From NCBI RefSeq assembly GCF_000011645.1, contig NC_006270.3:3432501-3496500 (forward strand): a stretch of DNA of 64,000 nucleotides. Direction: 5' to 3'. Below are positions 16,814-24,175 of the stretch, one piece after another. The translations under genes and the position numbers were made by a program. The notes under the pieces are model-generated. The model had not been told where the DNA came from and did not search any database. It saw nothing but the letters and a program-made list of their open reading frames with translations. This DNA is from Bacillus licheniformis DSM 13 = ATCC 14580 (GTDB taxonomy: Bacteria > Bacillota > Bacilli > Bacillales > Bacillaceae). Position 1 is the stretch's first letter. Each line of letters begins with the position of its first letter.

Positions 16814-17527
16814 AAGTTTCATATTGATCTTTTGTTTTAGTAATTCATCCGGCTTAGTTTCTTCAGCCGGACTTTCAGCAGTAGATTGAGCAACAATTTT
16901 GCCTGGAACATGTTTAAAATGTGCCAGTACCTGATGATCAATGCAGGCTGCTACATCCTTTGACTCTGAAACCTCATCGATCAAGCCATAATTTAAAGCT
17001 TCATCGGCGGTGAGCCAGGTTTCCTCATCCAGCAGCTGGCGTAAAGTCCCGTCGTCCAGTTTGTCTCCTGCTTTCGCAAGATATGTGGAAACGATACTTT
17101 CAGTAATCTTATCCAGATCATCGGCTGCCTTCCGGAATTCCGCGGCATTCCCGACCATCCCCATGTATGGGTTGTGAATCATCATCATGGCGTTACTTGG
17201 CATCGTAATTTTATCGCCGGCCATTGCAATGACAGAAGCAATACTTCCAGCCAGTGCATCCACATAGACATTGATTTTTGCCTTGTGACGCTGAAGCATC
17301 GAATGAATAGCCTGCCCCTCGAAAACATCCCCACCGGGCGAATTAATGTACAAATCAATAGAGCTCACGTCACCTAAACTTTTCAACTCAGCCTGAAAGG
17401 CCTTGGACGAGCTCTCGCTAAACCATCCTTCGCCAGTAATAGAACCGTAAAGCGTGATTTCAGCAGTCGAATCATTCAGAACCTTCATGTTCCAATACTT
17501 GTTTTTCTTCTTCTGTTCCGTTGCCAT
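16796..17527 (-). CDS. ClpP-family prohead protease
   Basis: About 243 residues from the ATG at 17527; a GTG one codon earlier and an ATG at 17488 are alternatives. ClpP-like serine protease features are visible: IDLYINSPGGDVFEGQAIHS, the nucleophile Ser in DALAGSIASVIAMAGD and the catalytic His in MMMIHNPYMG. It processes the capsid precursor during head maturation. It overlaps the portal gene by more than 50 bases. Confidence 0.92.
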   Translation of the reverse strand: MATEQKKKNKYWNMKVLNDSTAEITLYGSITGEGWFSESSSKAFQAELKSLGDVSSIDLYINSPGGDVFEGQAIHSMLQRHKAKINVYVDALAGSIASVIAMAGDKITMPSNAMMMIHNPYMGMVGNAAEFRKAADDLDKITESIVSTYLAKAGDKLDDGTLRQLLDEETWLTADEALNYGLIDEVSESKDVAACIDHQVLAHFKHVPGKIVAQSTAESPAEETKPDELLKQKINMKLELLNL

Positions 17528-18782
17528 CACCCCCTTTCAGGCGATTTGAAGACCGTTTGACCTTGCTAAGTTGATACTCTTTCATAATTGAAAGGGGAAC
17601 AAGGTTTAAGTTTCCATAATGCTCATCGCCGATCTCCCCGATACCTGTCATGTCCTCTTTTTGAAGAATAGTATTGACGCTAAAGGCGCCTACGCTTTGC
17701 ATCGTTTTATAAAATTCAGCACGTGATTTACTATCCCCGCGAAGCTCTGATTCCAGGTTAAATTTAAAGTAATAGCCAGCTCCCTGCTGCTTCTCTGTCA
17801 AAACCTTATCGTTTAACTCTTGTTCAATATTTGTGACGATTGGCTGTAAAGTGGTTTTGACATAATCTAAGGATTGTTGCTCAATATTTGAAAATGTTGC
17901 CCTGTCCAGCTCACCTATTTTATGCGGAGGCACCTTATAAATCGATGCAATCTGTTGGCGATTCCATTTCATCGATTCAATAAATTGGGCATCTTTCATA
18001 GGCATGGTTACCTGTGAATAATCAAGCCCGGCGTCTAAAACTGCAATAGACTGCCCCGCATTCACCCGCTCCCAGTCTTCTCTAAGAATTTGTTTACTTT
18101 TTCGATCTAAAAGGGTCGGCGCTTTAACAACACCGAACGGTGCACCGCCATTCTTGTAAAATTTCGCGTTGAATTTTGTGGCAGCTCTATTTGACCCTAT
18201 ATTGTCCCGAATAACTGAAATCGGAGTTTGCCCCACAATTCCGTCAAGAGACAGGTTTTTAAAATGCAGCACCTCTTCATAAAAAAACTCACGGTATCTG
18301 CCGTCAATCGTTGTGGAGTACCAAACACGCCCGTTATCGGGATCAATATTTGTGTTGGTTGCTTCCGGATCCAATGGTCTGATACCCGTCACATTTCCGT
18401 CTTTATCAAAAAGTAAAAGGTTGTAGCTGTTTCCCCAAGTGCAAAGCCTTGTAACCAAAAGCCGCTTCCACACAAAGCTTGTCATATAGTCATTGACTTT
18501 GTTCAGAATGATATCGCTGACTTTATTTTGAACCTGTTGTATGTTTCCATTTTGATTCTGAAAAAGTTTAATCGGCAGTTTCGCAATATCATCCGCCAAA
18601 ACAATCACACAGGCATATACATCCGGATGAAGAACGGCCGTTTTTGTTGATACCCTTTCACCAGATGCGCTTTCAGATCCAGCAAAAATATTTTTGAACC
18701 AATCAACCGGATGGAGAAGGGAACCGCTATCCTCTTCAGCAATTTCATTTTTTATTCCGCTCTTTAAACGGCTTAATAGCAT
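17472..18782 (-). CDS. Portal protein, HK97-type
   Basis: 436 residues. The N-terminus leads to HPDVYACVIVLADDIAKLPIK, the usual opening of HK97-type portals. Later come YNLLLFDKDGNVTGIRPLDP, FYKNGGAPFGVVK, and KWNRQQIASIYKVPPHKIGE. The dodecameric portal is the DNA entry channel of the capsid. GAGGGAGGGAAATAG precedes the ATG, which touches the stop of the small membrane protein gene. Confidence 0.92.
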   Translation of the reverse strand: MLLSRLKSGIKNEIAEEDSGSLLHPVDWFKNIFAGSESASGERVSTKTAVLHPDVYACVIVLADDIAKLPIKLFQNQNGNIQQVQNKVSDIILNKVNDYMTSFVWKRLLVTRLCTWGNSYNLLLFDKDGNVTGIRPLDPEATNTNIDPDNGRVWYSTTIDGRYREFFYEEVLHFKNLSLDGIVGQTPISVIRDNIGSNRAATKFNAKFYKNGGAPFGVVKAPTLLDRKSKQILREDWERVNAGQSIAVLDAGLDYSQVTMPMKDAQFIESMKWNRQQIASIYKVPPHKIGELDRATFSNIEQQSLDYVKTTLQPIVTNIEQELNDKVLTEKQQGAGYYFKFNLESELRGDSKSRAEFYKTMQSVGAFSVNTILQKEDMTGIGEIGDEHYGNLNLVPLSIMKEYQLSKVKRSSNRLKGGDGNGTEEEKQVLEHEGSE

Positions 18783-18974
18783 CTATTTCCCTCCCTCATC
18801 CTTATTTTTTTGACGAACAAATCCTGCCAAGCTGGCAAGAGAAAATAAAAAAACACCGGTTGCGATTAAACCCGCGTTTACGTTTATTCGATATATGGCT
18901 ATTGAAATGAATACCATGCCCGCAATAAGCAAGATATCCTCTAAAAATAGCTGTAAGGTTTTTAAAATTTTCAA
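18783..18974 (-). CDS. Small two-helix membrane protein between portal and terminase
   Basis: 63 residues: two predicted transmembrane helices (LFLEDILLIAGMVFISIAIY and AGLIATGVFLFSLASLAGFV) and a charged tail (RQKNKDEGGK). I recognise no family with a known role. It is compactly packed between terL and the portal gene, so it is very likely expressed with the packaging genes. A role in host membrane modification or superinfection exclusion is possible but not shown. Confidence 0.65.
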   Translation of the reverse strand: MKILKTLQLFLEDILLIAGMVFISIAIYRINVNAGLIATGVFLFSLASLAGFVRQKNKDEGGK

Positions 18975-18985
18975 GTGCTCACCCC

Positions 18986-20695
18986 CTACAGACTGAAAGA
19001 TCCAGACTGAATATAAGCGTTTAAGTCGATCGCCGTATCAATTTGTGAAGCCCGAACATGTGCATTAATAAGCGCGGCTGCCGGGTCAATCCGTTGTGTG
19101 GACTTGGACTTATCCAGCATTATATTTTCCTGGGCATCCACTTTTGTAACGGCGTTCCCCATAGCCCAAGTCAGCAGATCGTTTTTATTATGGATGATCT
19201 TTTTCGCCTTCACTTTTTCGCGGAAGTCTTTCGTAGGCTCTGAAAGTGTGGCAACACCCTGCCGAATTTCAATCATCACATATCCGTCTGCCTCCATCTG
19301 TTGGGCAAACTGTGTAGCATTATACGGGTCATAGGCAATTTCTTTGATCCGCCAGCCTTTCTCTTTCTCCATTTTTTTAATGTAAGCCCTGATATAGTCA
19401 TAATCGACAACAGCGCCGTCGGTGACGGTTAACCAGTTCTTTTCCTTCCACAAATCATACGGCACGTTATCTGTCTTCATGCGCTCATAGAAGGTATCTT
19501 CAGGCATAAAACCGTGACTATCCACAGCAAAGCTCCCATTATCCAATGGGAAAATAAACGAGACAGCTGTCAGGTCAATTCGTTTTGACAAGTCAATCCC
19601 TACATAGCACTCACGGCCGGATAAATCAGGGAACTGATCAGATCCGCAATCCTTCCAAGCCTGCATATCCATGTATCCACCGTCGCGCATATTAACCCAA
19701 ACATTCATATTCTTGGTCAGGAAATCCCTCATCTTTTCAGGAACAGCCAGAGCCATTTCAAGACGATCTCGCAAATATTTTTTCCCAACTTCATGAGAAG
19801 CTAATATCGGATTAGCCTTTATCCAATTCCTTTCATCCTTTATGTCATCGTCTTTATCTATTTCGTTCACCATGACAAAATACTGTTCATTTGTCTCTAC
19901 TTTGTTTGGATCGAGAAGACGTGAAACATAATCATACTCCACACGATAGGCCGGATTGTTTAACTCGTGCCCCGCTGTCGTGATAATAACCATGATCGGC
20001 TGCGTTCTTGCGCCCATCCCCGACTCCAGGATATCGTAAATCTCTGACGTTTTATGAGCATGATATTCATCGATTATGCCGCATTGCGGGTTAAATCCGT
20101 CACCGGTCTTCCCTGCATCTTTAGATAAAGCTTTGATGGTTGAATTTGTTTTTGGGTGTTCAATGGTGCTGTATGCAATCCTGTATTTTTGCTCAGGTTT
20201 GTTTAGAAGTTCGCACCCTTCTATTTGGGCTTTTATCTCCTTCCAACATATTTGAGCCTGCTCCGTCTTTGTTGCCCCTATATAAACTTCAGACATTTTC
20301 TCATTGTTTGCCATTGCTTCATAGGATGCAACACATGCTAGACTCTGAGTCTTTGCATTTTTACGGCCAACCTGCCAATACACTTTTGTAAAACGGCGGT
20401 ATCCTGTATCTTTATGAATCCAGCCATAAACATTACCGAAAATAAAGATTTGAATACGATCTGGAACTATGTTTTCACCAGCTAATGGCCCTTTTGTATG
20501 TTTGAATTGCGTCATCCAGTAAAGAAAGCGACGGGCTTTTTCATCGTCAAACACGTAAGGAAACTCTCTTGTTCCTTCTCTTTTAATATCATTTAAAAAC
20601 CGCTGACAAGCCCATATATGCTTTTCGCACGCAACAATCTCGCCCGATATCACATCGCGCGAGTAATCAATCATAAACTGTTTAATTGTATTCAT
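18986..20695 (-). CDS. terL: Terminase large subunit
   Basis: 569 residues. The ATPase part has a Walker A-like GRKNAKTQSLACVA and Walker B GIIDEYHAH. The nuclease part has an acidic CYVGIDLSKRIDLTAV segment and C-terminal DPYNATQFAQQMEADG. It pumps DNA through the portal and cuts at packaging sites. Its ATG overlaps the terS stop by four bases. Combined with a P27-type small subunit and a nearby HNH gene it suggests a cos-type packaging system. Confidence 0.93.
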   Translation of the reverse strand: MNTIKQFMIDYSRDVISGEIVACEKHIWACQRFLNDIKREGTREFPYVFDDEKARRFLYWMTQFKHTKGPLAGENIVPDRIQIFIFGNVYGWIHKDTGYRRFTKVYWQVGRKNAKTQSLACVASYEAMANNEKMSEVYIGATKTEQAQICWKEIKAQIEGCELLNKPEQKYRIAYSTIEHPKTNSTIKALSKDAGKTGDGFNPQCGIIDEYHAHKTSEIYDILESGMGARTQPIMVIITTAGHELNNPAYRVEYDYVSRLLDPNKVETNEQYFVMVNEIDKDDDIKDERNWIKANPILASHEVGKKYLRDRLEMALAVPEKMRDFLTKNMNVWVNMRDGGYMDMQAWKDCGSDQFPDLSGRECYVGIDLSKRIDLTAVSFIFPLDNGSFAVDSHGFMPEDTFYERMKTDNVPYDLWKEKNWLTVTDGAVVDYDYIRAYIKKMEKEKGWRIKEIAYDPYNATQFAQQMEADGYVMIEIRQGVATLSEPTKDFREKVKAKKIIHNKNDLLTWAMGNAVTKVDAQENIMLDKSKSTQRIDPAAALINAHVRASQIDTAIDLNAYIQSGSFSL

Positions 20696-21207
20696 ACATT
20701 ACTAAACTCCTTTTCTGCTAAAGTCTTCTCCCGTTCTTCCTGGGTTTTCGTGATCGCGAGCTTGGCACGTGCAGACGGTGTGAGTCCGAAATCATTAGCA
20801 GCCGATTTCATTTGATCATAGAAGTTTTTCTGTCGTTTCAGTAGGGGATGCTCTTCTCCAATCAACTTGACCGGCTTCCCGTTTTCACCTTGACCCTCTG
20901 TATGAATCATGATGCCGTCTTCCTCAATAATTTTTGTAATAGAAATGTACTGAGAATAGGCATTACAATAGGCGGCTAACATGCTGATATCCGCCTCCGT
21001 CATAATTTCCACCTCAGATAATAAAGCAGCAATCCGCTTAAATTCTTTTTTAGCCACCTTATCCAGCCAGGTAGGCGGTTTGATATTTTCAGAGCGCATT
21101 TTCAACTTTTTTTCATGTTTGGCCCTGGCTGCAAGCTCTTTCGTATTCTTTTTATTTGGATTGCCCTGTATTAATTGAAGGGCTGCGGATTTTGCAGGTC
21201 TCGGCAT
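20692..21207 (-). CDS. terS: Terminase small subunit, P27 family
   Basis: About 171 residues from the ATG at 21207, which has GAGGTG six bases upstream; a GTG at 21216 overlaps that site. MPRPAKSAALQLIQGNPNKK is the classic P27-family N-terminus. PPTWLDKVAKKEFKRIA and the C-terminal LTPSARAKL follow. It recognises the packaging site and recruits TerL. Confidence 0.92.
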   Translation of the reverse strand: MPRPAKSAALQLIQGNPNKKNTKELAARAKHEKKLKMRSENIKPPTWLDKVAKKEFKRIAALLSEVEIMTEADISMLAAYCNAYSQYISITKIIEEDGIMIHTEGQGENGKPVKLIGEEHPLLKRQKNFYDQMKSAANDFGLTPSARAKLAITKTQEEREKTLAEKEFSNV

Positions 21208-21437
21208 GTTTTTCACCTCATTTCTATTAAAAAAATTGCAATTTTTCGCTTGTTTTTTTCACCAAGCATGCTATGATGAAGGTGACAACAAAACCAGTCA
21301 TATCAAGCCCTCTCGGCAAATGTGCCGGGAGGGTTCTTTGCGTTTTTGGAAACTTTGAAAAGCGGTGTTTGTTTGCAGAAGATGGGGCGCCGTTCCCGGG
21401 GCGGTTGCTTCCCAAGGATTTTCATAGGGGGGTATCC
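21208..21437. other. Non-coding interval between terS and the HNH gene; candidate cos region
   Basis: A 230-base interval without a credible gene. It contains an 11-bp hairpin at 21308-21333 (CCCTCTCGGCA / TGCCGGGAGGG, one wobble, loop AATG) and a GC-rich stretch near 21385-21410. In HK97-type phages with an HNH gene beside terS the cohesive-end site often lies in this interval. No specific cut site can be identified from sequence alone. Confidence 0.4.
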
Positions 21438-21812
21438 CTACTTGACCGACTTGCTTCGGTCGCCGTGAACCTTGTTATGGCAAGCATTGCAGAGACTTTC
21501 AAGGTTTGAAAAGTCTAAACGCTTGGACCAGTCCTGCTTCACCTCCACAATATGATGGACCATGTCGGCAGGAGTGAATCGATGTTCTCTCAAGCATCGC
21601 TGGCAAAGACGATTGTCTCGAAGCAAAACAAGTTCTCTTGTTCGTTTCCAATCTGTTGATTTATAAAAACTTGTTAATGTTTTGTTTCTTGAATGTTTGT
21701 TGTAATGTTTCGTTTCCTCCTGCTGGACGTGCTTATGGTCAGGGCAGTAGCCCTCTCGGGTAAGGGCCTTACACCCATAGGCCTTGCACTCCCTTAATGG
21801 TTTAGGCGGCAT
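21438..21812 (-). CDS. HNH endonuclease, packaging-associated
   Basis: 124 residues. An N-terminal zinc-binding stretch (CKAYGCKALTREGYCPDH) precedes the HNH domain: LRDNRLCQRCL, MVHHIVEVKQDW and LESLCNACHNKVHG, with paired CxxC and the HH of the beta-beta-alpha-metal fold. HNH proteins beside terS/terL stimulate terminase cleavage at cos in several phages. It is encoded just upstream of terS. Confidence 0.9.
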   Translation of the reverse strand: MPPKPLRECKAYGCKALTREGYCPDHKHVQQEETKHYNKHSRNKTLTSFYKSTDWKRTRELVLLRDNRLCQRCLREHRFTPADMVHHIVEVKQDWSKRLDFSNLESLCNACHNKVHGDRSKSVK

Positions 21813-21838
21813 TGTAATCCTCCTTCAGTTTCAAACAC

Positions 21839-22147
21839 TTATTGATTCAGATCTTCATTTGCTTGCTCGACTAAAGGCTGCATAAGTAGGCCAATACGCT
21901 CCTTTAAATTGAAATACTCTGTCAAAAGGCGCTCGGCTTTCTTTAGCCTCTTGGCTTTCGCATATTGGTTCTTTACACCTCTAATACGCTTTTGGAGGAC
22001 TCTAATTTGTGGGGTAGTCACAGAAAACACGGCCCTATGCTGGCAGGCGGGGCATTGAATATACCCAATTTCAACGCCATTCTCCCTTTTCTCCTCTCGC
22101 AATAAAACTCCATGAACCTCACCGCAATGCTTGCATTTCGATTCCAT
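21839..22147 (-). CDS. Zinc-ribbon phage protein of unknown function
   Basis: About 102 residues from the ATG at 22147 (AGGGAG nine bases upstream; ATG 22156 and TTG 22165 are alternatives). The N-terminus has CKHCGEVH and later CPACQHRAVF, a four-cysteine zinc ribbon. The rest is a basic helical region (RVLQKRIRGVKNQYAKAKRL). It is the first gene of the leftward packaging cluster. A nucleic-acid-binding role is plausible but unproven. Confidence 0.7.
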   Translation of the reverse strand: MESKCKHCGEVHGVLLREEKRENGVEIGYIQCPACQHRAVFSVTTPQIRVLQKRIRGVKNQYAKAKRLKKAERLLTEYFNLKERIGLLMQPLVEQANEDLNQ

Positions 22148-22170
22148 TTGGATCATCTCCCTCAAATAAA

Positions 22171-22196
22171 AAACGCCCTCTCGTTTGGGAAAGCGC
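22171..22196 (-). terminator. Terminator-like hairpin 5' of the zinc-ribbon gene
   Basis: On the minus strand CGC-TTT-CCC pairs with GGGCG (TTT bulged) and six T follow. It would end a short transcript carrying the nested hairpin at 22213-22283. Confidence 0.4.
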
Positions 22197-22212
22197 CTGG
22201 TATATTCTTTCT

Positions 22213-22283
22213 AAACCGGGCCCACACTCAGAGGCTCTCATTGGCCGCCAATCGTTTATTCTGAGATTTACTGGACCCGGTTT
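22213..22283. ncRNA. Candidate structured RNA: three nested stems
   Basis: Arms AAACCGGGCCCA (22213-22224) and TGGACCCGGTTT (22272-22283) pair at 11 of 12 positions. Inside, CTCAGA pairs with TCTGAG, and innermost ATTGG-CCG-CCAAT closes. The 71-base block lies between the CotD-like terminator and the packaging genes, and a terminator-like hairpin follows on the minus strand. It could be a small RNA, a leader structure or a DNA site. Strand and transcription are unknown. Confidence 0.4.
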
Positions 22284-22295
22284 ACAGAGAACATA

Positions 22296-22319
22296 AAAAA
22301 GCACCCAGTTGGGTGCTAT
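22296..22319 (-). terminator. Intrinsic terminator of the CotD-like gene
   Basis: On the minus strand AGCACCC and GGGTGCT pair over AACT and are followed by six T. It lies about 45 bases after the CotD-like stop codon. Confidence 0.8.
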
Positions 22320-22363
22320 ATATGATGATGCACTGTAAACCATACAGTCATTGTTTAATCCCA

Positions 22364-22588
22364 CTAGTTACAACATGGTTTACCACAATGAGTATGAGAG
22401 TGTGTAACAGGATCGTAACTAGAATAAGTGTGTGGATATTGATGCACATGCTGGAAATGCTTATGATGCACATTTGTTATATGCTGCGGATGAATATGCG
22501 GCACAATTGTTTTAGAAAAAGTATGAGTTTGACAACAATTAGTCGGGTGTACAATTGGCGGCATCACATTTGGTTTGCAATGAAACAT
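22364..22588 (-). CDS. CotD-like inner spore coat protein encoded in the prophage
   Basis: 74 residues, strikingly rich in His, Pro, Cys, Thr and aromatic residues. It contains PIVHPTNCCQTHTFSKTIVP, HIHPQHITNVHHKHFQHVHQ and a terminal GKPCC. This matches B. subtilis CotD in length and over most of its sequence as I remember it. CotD is an inner spore coat component made in the mother cell under sigma K. GAAAGGAGAGCTTAGTC precedes the ATG, a sigma-K-like promoter lies 40 bases upstream, and a terminator follows. It has no obvious phage function and is probably lysogenic cargo (a moron). Alternatively a host gene was captured recently. Confidence 0.9.
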   Translation of the reverse strand: MFHCKPNVMPPIVHPTNCCQTHTFSKTIVPHIHPQHITNVHHKHFQHVHQYPHTYSSYDPVTHSHTHCGKPCCN

Positions 22589-22627
22589 GACTAAGCTCTC
22601 CTTTCATTCATTGATCATATTCATTAT

Positions 22628-22656
22628 TAAACTATGATAAACAGTGTATACATGTA
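22628..22656 (-). promoter_or_regulatory. Sigma-K-like promoter of the CotD-like gene
   Basis: On the minus strand a TACA element (22653-22656) is followed after 16 bases by CATAGTTTA (22628-22636). This fits the sigma-K pattern mACm - 16/17 - CATAnnnTA. Its spacing to the CotD-like start leaves a leader of about 30 bases. Confidence 0.65.
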
Positions 22657-22708
22657 CCATTACAATCACCCATATTTGTCCGATCGAGTACTATCCACAG
22701 CCTAAATC

Positions 22709-22743
22709 AAAAAAAGCATCCTCAAAAATTTTTTAAGGATACT
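22709..22743 (-). terminator. Intrinsic terminator insulating the CotD-like gene
   Basis: On the minus strand AGTATCCT and AGGATGCT pair (one wobble) around an A/T loop, then seven T. It lies directly upstream of the CotD-like promoter region and would stop leftward phage transcripts. Confidence 0.65.
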
Positions 22744-22767
22744 TAAACTGAAAGGAGAGAAGTTATT

Positions 22768-22902
22768 ATGATTTCGATCCATATTTGCAGCTTGTCTATT
22801 CGAATTCATTCAAAAAAACAAGAAGCATCCTTCAGGATACCTCTTGAAAAAAGGGGTAATTCTCGATGTATTTTATTTTATGCAATAAATTTTAAAAAAT
22901 AA
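22768..22902 (+). CDS. Possible 44-residue plus-strand peptide
   Basis: ATG at 22768 has an excellent AAAGGAG ribosome site ten bases upstream. The frame encodes a basic, non-membrane peptide starting MISIHICSLSIRIHSKKQEA. Its middle is read from the strong minus-strand terminator hairpin, which lowers confidence. No family is recognised and no clear promoter is seen. Confidence 0.25.
   Translation: MISIHICSLSIRIHSKKQEASFRIPLEKRGNSRCILFYAINFKK
22812..22846 (-). terminator. Strong intrinsic terminator downstream of the late-regulator region
   Basis: On the minus strand CAAGAGGTATCC and GGATGCTTCTTG pair completely (12 bp with two wobbles) over TGAA and are followed by seven T. It shares its core with the terminator 70 bases further on, so the pair looks like a duplication. 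Confidence 0.8.
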
Positions 22903-23012
22903 ACTTGTCTACTCGCTTAATACCATAATACTCGATAGTCCAGTCTTGGACTGTCCTCTTATCTTAGTTGTACAATTCCTCCTTACGCTAAACGCTTATT
23001 CAAATTTGCGCC

Positions 23013-23153
23013 TTACACATACTTCGGGAGGAAGCCAAGCATTGTAAGGCAGCATGTCCAAAAAACATACTTCATATAATCTCCCGATACCAAAGCCGCA
23101 AGACTAGCGCGATCCGGCTCAGAATGCTCCTCCCGTTTGGCTTCATTCTTCAT
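23013..23153 (-). CDS. Small ORF, hypothetical, possible membrane-associated peptide
   Basis: 46 codons starting MKNEAKREEHSEPDRASLAA and ending with a hydrophobic segment containing WTCCLTMLGFLP. It follows the 29-codon ORF at 23158-23247 after four bases, with a weak TAAGGCG ribosome site. The charged N-terminus plus Cys-rich hydrophobic tail could be a small secreted or membrane peptide. Nothing else supports it. Confidence 0.3.
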   Translation of the reverse strand: MKNEAKREEHSEPDRASLAALVSGDYMKYVFWTCCLTMLGFLPKYV

Positions 23154-23157
23154 CGCC

Positions 23158-23247
23158 TTAATTTGAGTATCCGAATTCACCTTGATAAGGGAATGGTGCG
23201 TATCCCGTTATTTCTTGATAAGTAAATCTTATCGATAAATTACGCAT
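23158..23247 (-). CDS. Very small ORF, hypothetical
   Basis: 29 codons (MRNLSIRFTYQEITGYAPFP...) with AAAGAGGGGGAATTTTT before the ATG, a good ribosome site. It lies between the late regulator terminator and the 46-codon ORF, which it almost touches. No family is recognised. Confidence 0.3.
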   Translation of the reverse strand: MRNLSIRFTYQEITGYAPFPYQGEFGYSN

Positions 23248-23316
23248 AAAAATTCCCCCTCTTTATCCCCCCGATTATCGGAAAAATGTCGGGATTTTGT
23301 CGGGTTTTTCTCGATG

Positions 23317-23345
23317 AAAAAAGCACTCAGATAATTCCGAGTGCT
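23317..23345 (-). terminator. Intrinsic terminator overlapping the end of the ArpU-family gene
   Basis: On the minus strand AGCACTCGG and CTGAGTGCT pair over AATTAT with six T following. The last codons and stop of the regulator form the 5' arm and loop. Confidence 0.75.
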
Positions 23346-23707
23346 GTTGCAATACGGCAGATTGCCCGCTGCTTTATTTCATAATAGGTATCCTTTTTCA
23401 TGCCGAGTTCCATATAAATATTGATGTCTTTCACCCTGGCAGCCGTCAGGTATTTCTTTTCGATAATCAAACGTTCTTCATCGTCCAAGCTGTTTTGTAA
23501 AGCCCGTTCCATCTGTTTGACTTTGAGTTCATTAACGGTAAATGAATCCCGGAGGGAAGGGAAAATGTTAAAGCCGGCAGATGAACATTCTTTTTTATTC
23601 TCTAATTGGACTTTGAGCGCGCGGTAATTTTTCAATTCTTTGATGACTATTTTCCGGACGGCTTTTTCGTCCACATCATCGAGAAAAGATAGCTGTTCCT
23701 TTGACAT
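23327..23707 (-). CDS. ArpU-family late transcription regulator
   Basis: About 126 residues from the ATG at 23707, which has GGAGGG six bases upstream; ATG at 23728, overlapping the previous small ORF, is the alternative. N-terminal acidic helix (SKEQLSFLDDVDEKAVRKIV), central LKVKQMERALQNSLDDEERL and a C-terminal sigma-region-4-like helix-turn-helix (MELGMKKDTYYEIKQRAICR). ArpU/Xpf-type proteins activate late phage genes. Its place between replication and packaging modules fits that role. Confidence 0.85.
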   Translation of the reverse strand: MSKEQLSFLDDVDEKAVRKIVIKELKNYRALKVQLENKKECSSAGFNIFPSLRDSFTVNELKVKQMERALQNSLDDEERLIIEKKYLTAARVKDINIYMELGMKKDTYYEIKQRAICRIATALGII

Positions 23708-23724
23708 CCTTTCCCTCCATTCGT

Positions 23725-23823
23725 TCATTTTTCTTTTTCCCATTCCTGAATCCGTCTTTCTGCAATCTCCATCCAGATGAATGAAGCGGCAAGAATGAGG
23801 ATCCCTATAATCACATATATCAT
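23725..23823 (-). CDS. Single-helix small membrane peptide
   Basis: 32 codons: MIYVIIGILILAASFIWMEI followed by a charged tail (AERRIQEWEKEK). GGGGGGCAATC precedes the ATG. Its stop overlaps a possible ArpU-gene start as ATGA. The composition (one membrane helix plus charged tail) and tight packing suggest a real gene; function unknown. Confidence 0.55.
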   Translation of the reverse strand: MIYVIIGILILAASFIWMEIAERRIQEWEKEK

Positions 23824-23833
23824 GATTGCCCCC

Positions 23834-24106
23834 CTAGTTTTCCTCCACAATCACAACTGCATTGCTGATCATGATTCGTTTTCCGTCCAGGTCGAATTTC
23901 ACCTTATTCCCATAGTCATTGACTTCAACATCAAATTTGCCTTTGTATGTTTTGATCTTATTTCCGTTCTGATCGTAGACAGTTGCCGTCCGTTCTAATC
24001 CATTATTGGATGCGTTAAAATCCTTCACCATTCTATCCCATGACTCACAACCTGCCGCCAACGCGACAAGCAGCAGAATTACGATTGTGGCAATAGCTTT
24101 TTTCAT
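23834..24106 (-). CDS. Phage-encoded lipoprotein of unknown function
   Basis: 90 residues from the ATG at 24106 (AGGAG seven bases upstream). A signal peptide ends in a lipobox LAAGC with Cys at position 20. The mature part is a small acidic beta-rich domain (TATVYDQNGNKIKTYKGKFD, VNDYGNKVKFDLDGKRIMIS). Surface lipoproteins of prophages sometimes block superinfection by related phages. That is only a possibility here, as the gene lies among early/middle genes and is not separately promoted. Confidence 0.75.
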   Translation of the reverse strand: MKKAIATIVILLLVALAAGCESWDRMVKDFNASNNGLERTATVYDQNGNKIKTYKGKFDVEVNDYGNKVKFDLDGKRIMISNAVVIVEEN

Positions 24107-24175
24107 TCTCATGCTCCTTCCACTGGTCAGCCCCCAATATTGGGTTTTGATTGATTACGGCTCCGCCGCCTCCCA

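Noticed and set aside
21273..21509. 78-codon plus-strand frame over the terS-HNH gap
   Set aside because: Runs into the HNH gene on the opposite strand, has no ribosome site and no family resemblance.
22213..22283. The 71-base hairpin as a tRNA
   Set aside because: Length and end stem are tRNA-like, but stems are concentric, there is no T-arm GTTCRA motif and no anticodon arm.
22119..22364. 81-codon minus-strand frame covering the nested hairpin
   Set aside because: It spans a terminator and the hairpin, overlaps the zinc-ribbon gene and has no ribosome site; the structure is better explained as non-coding.
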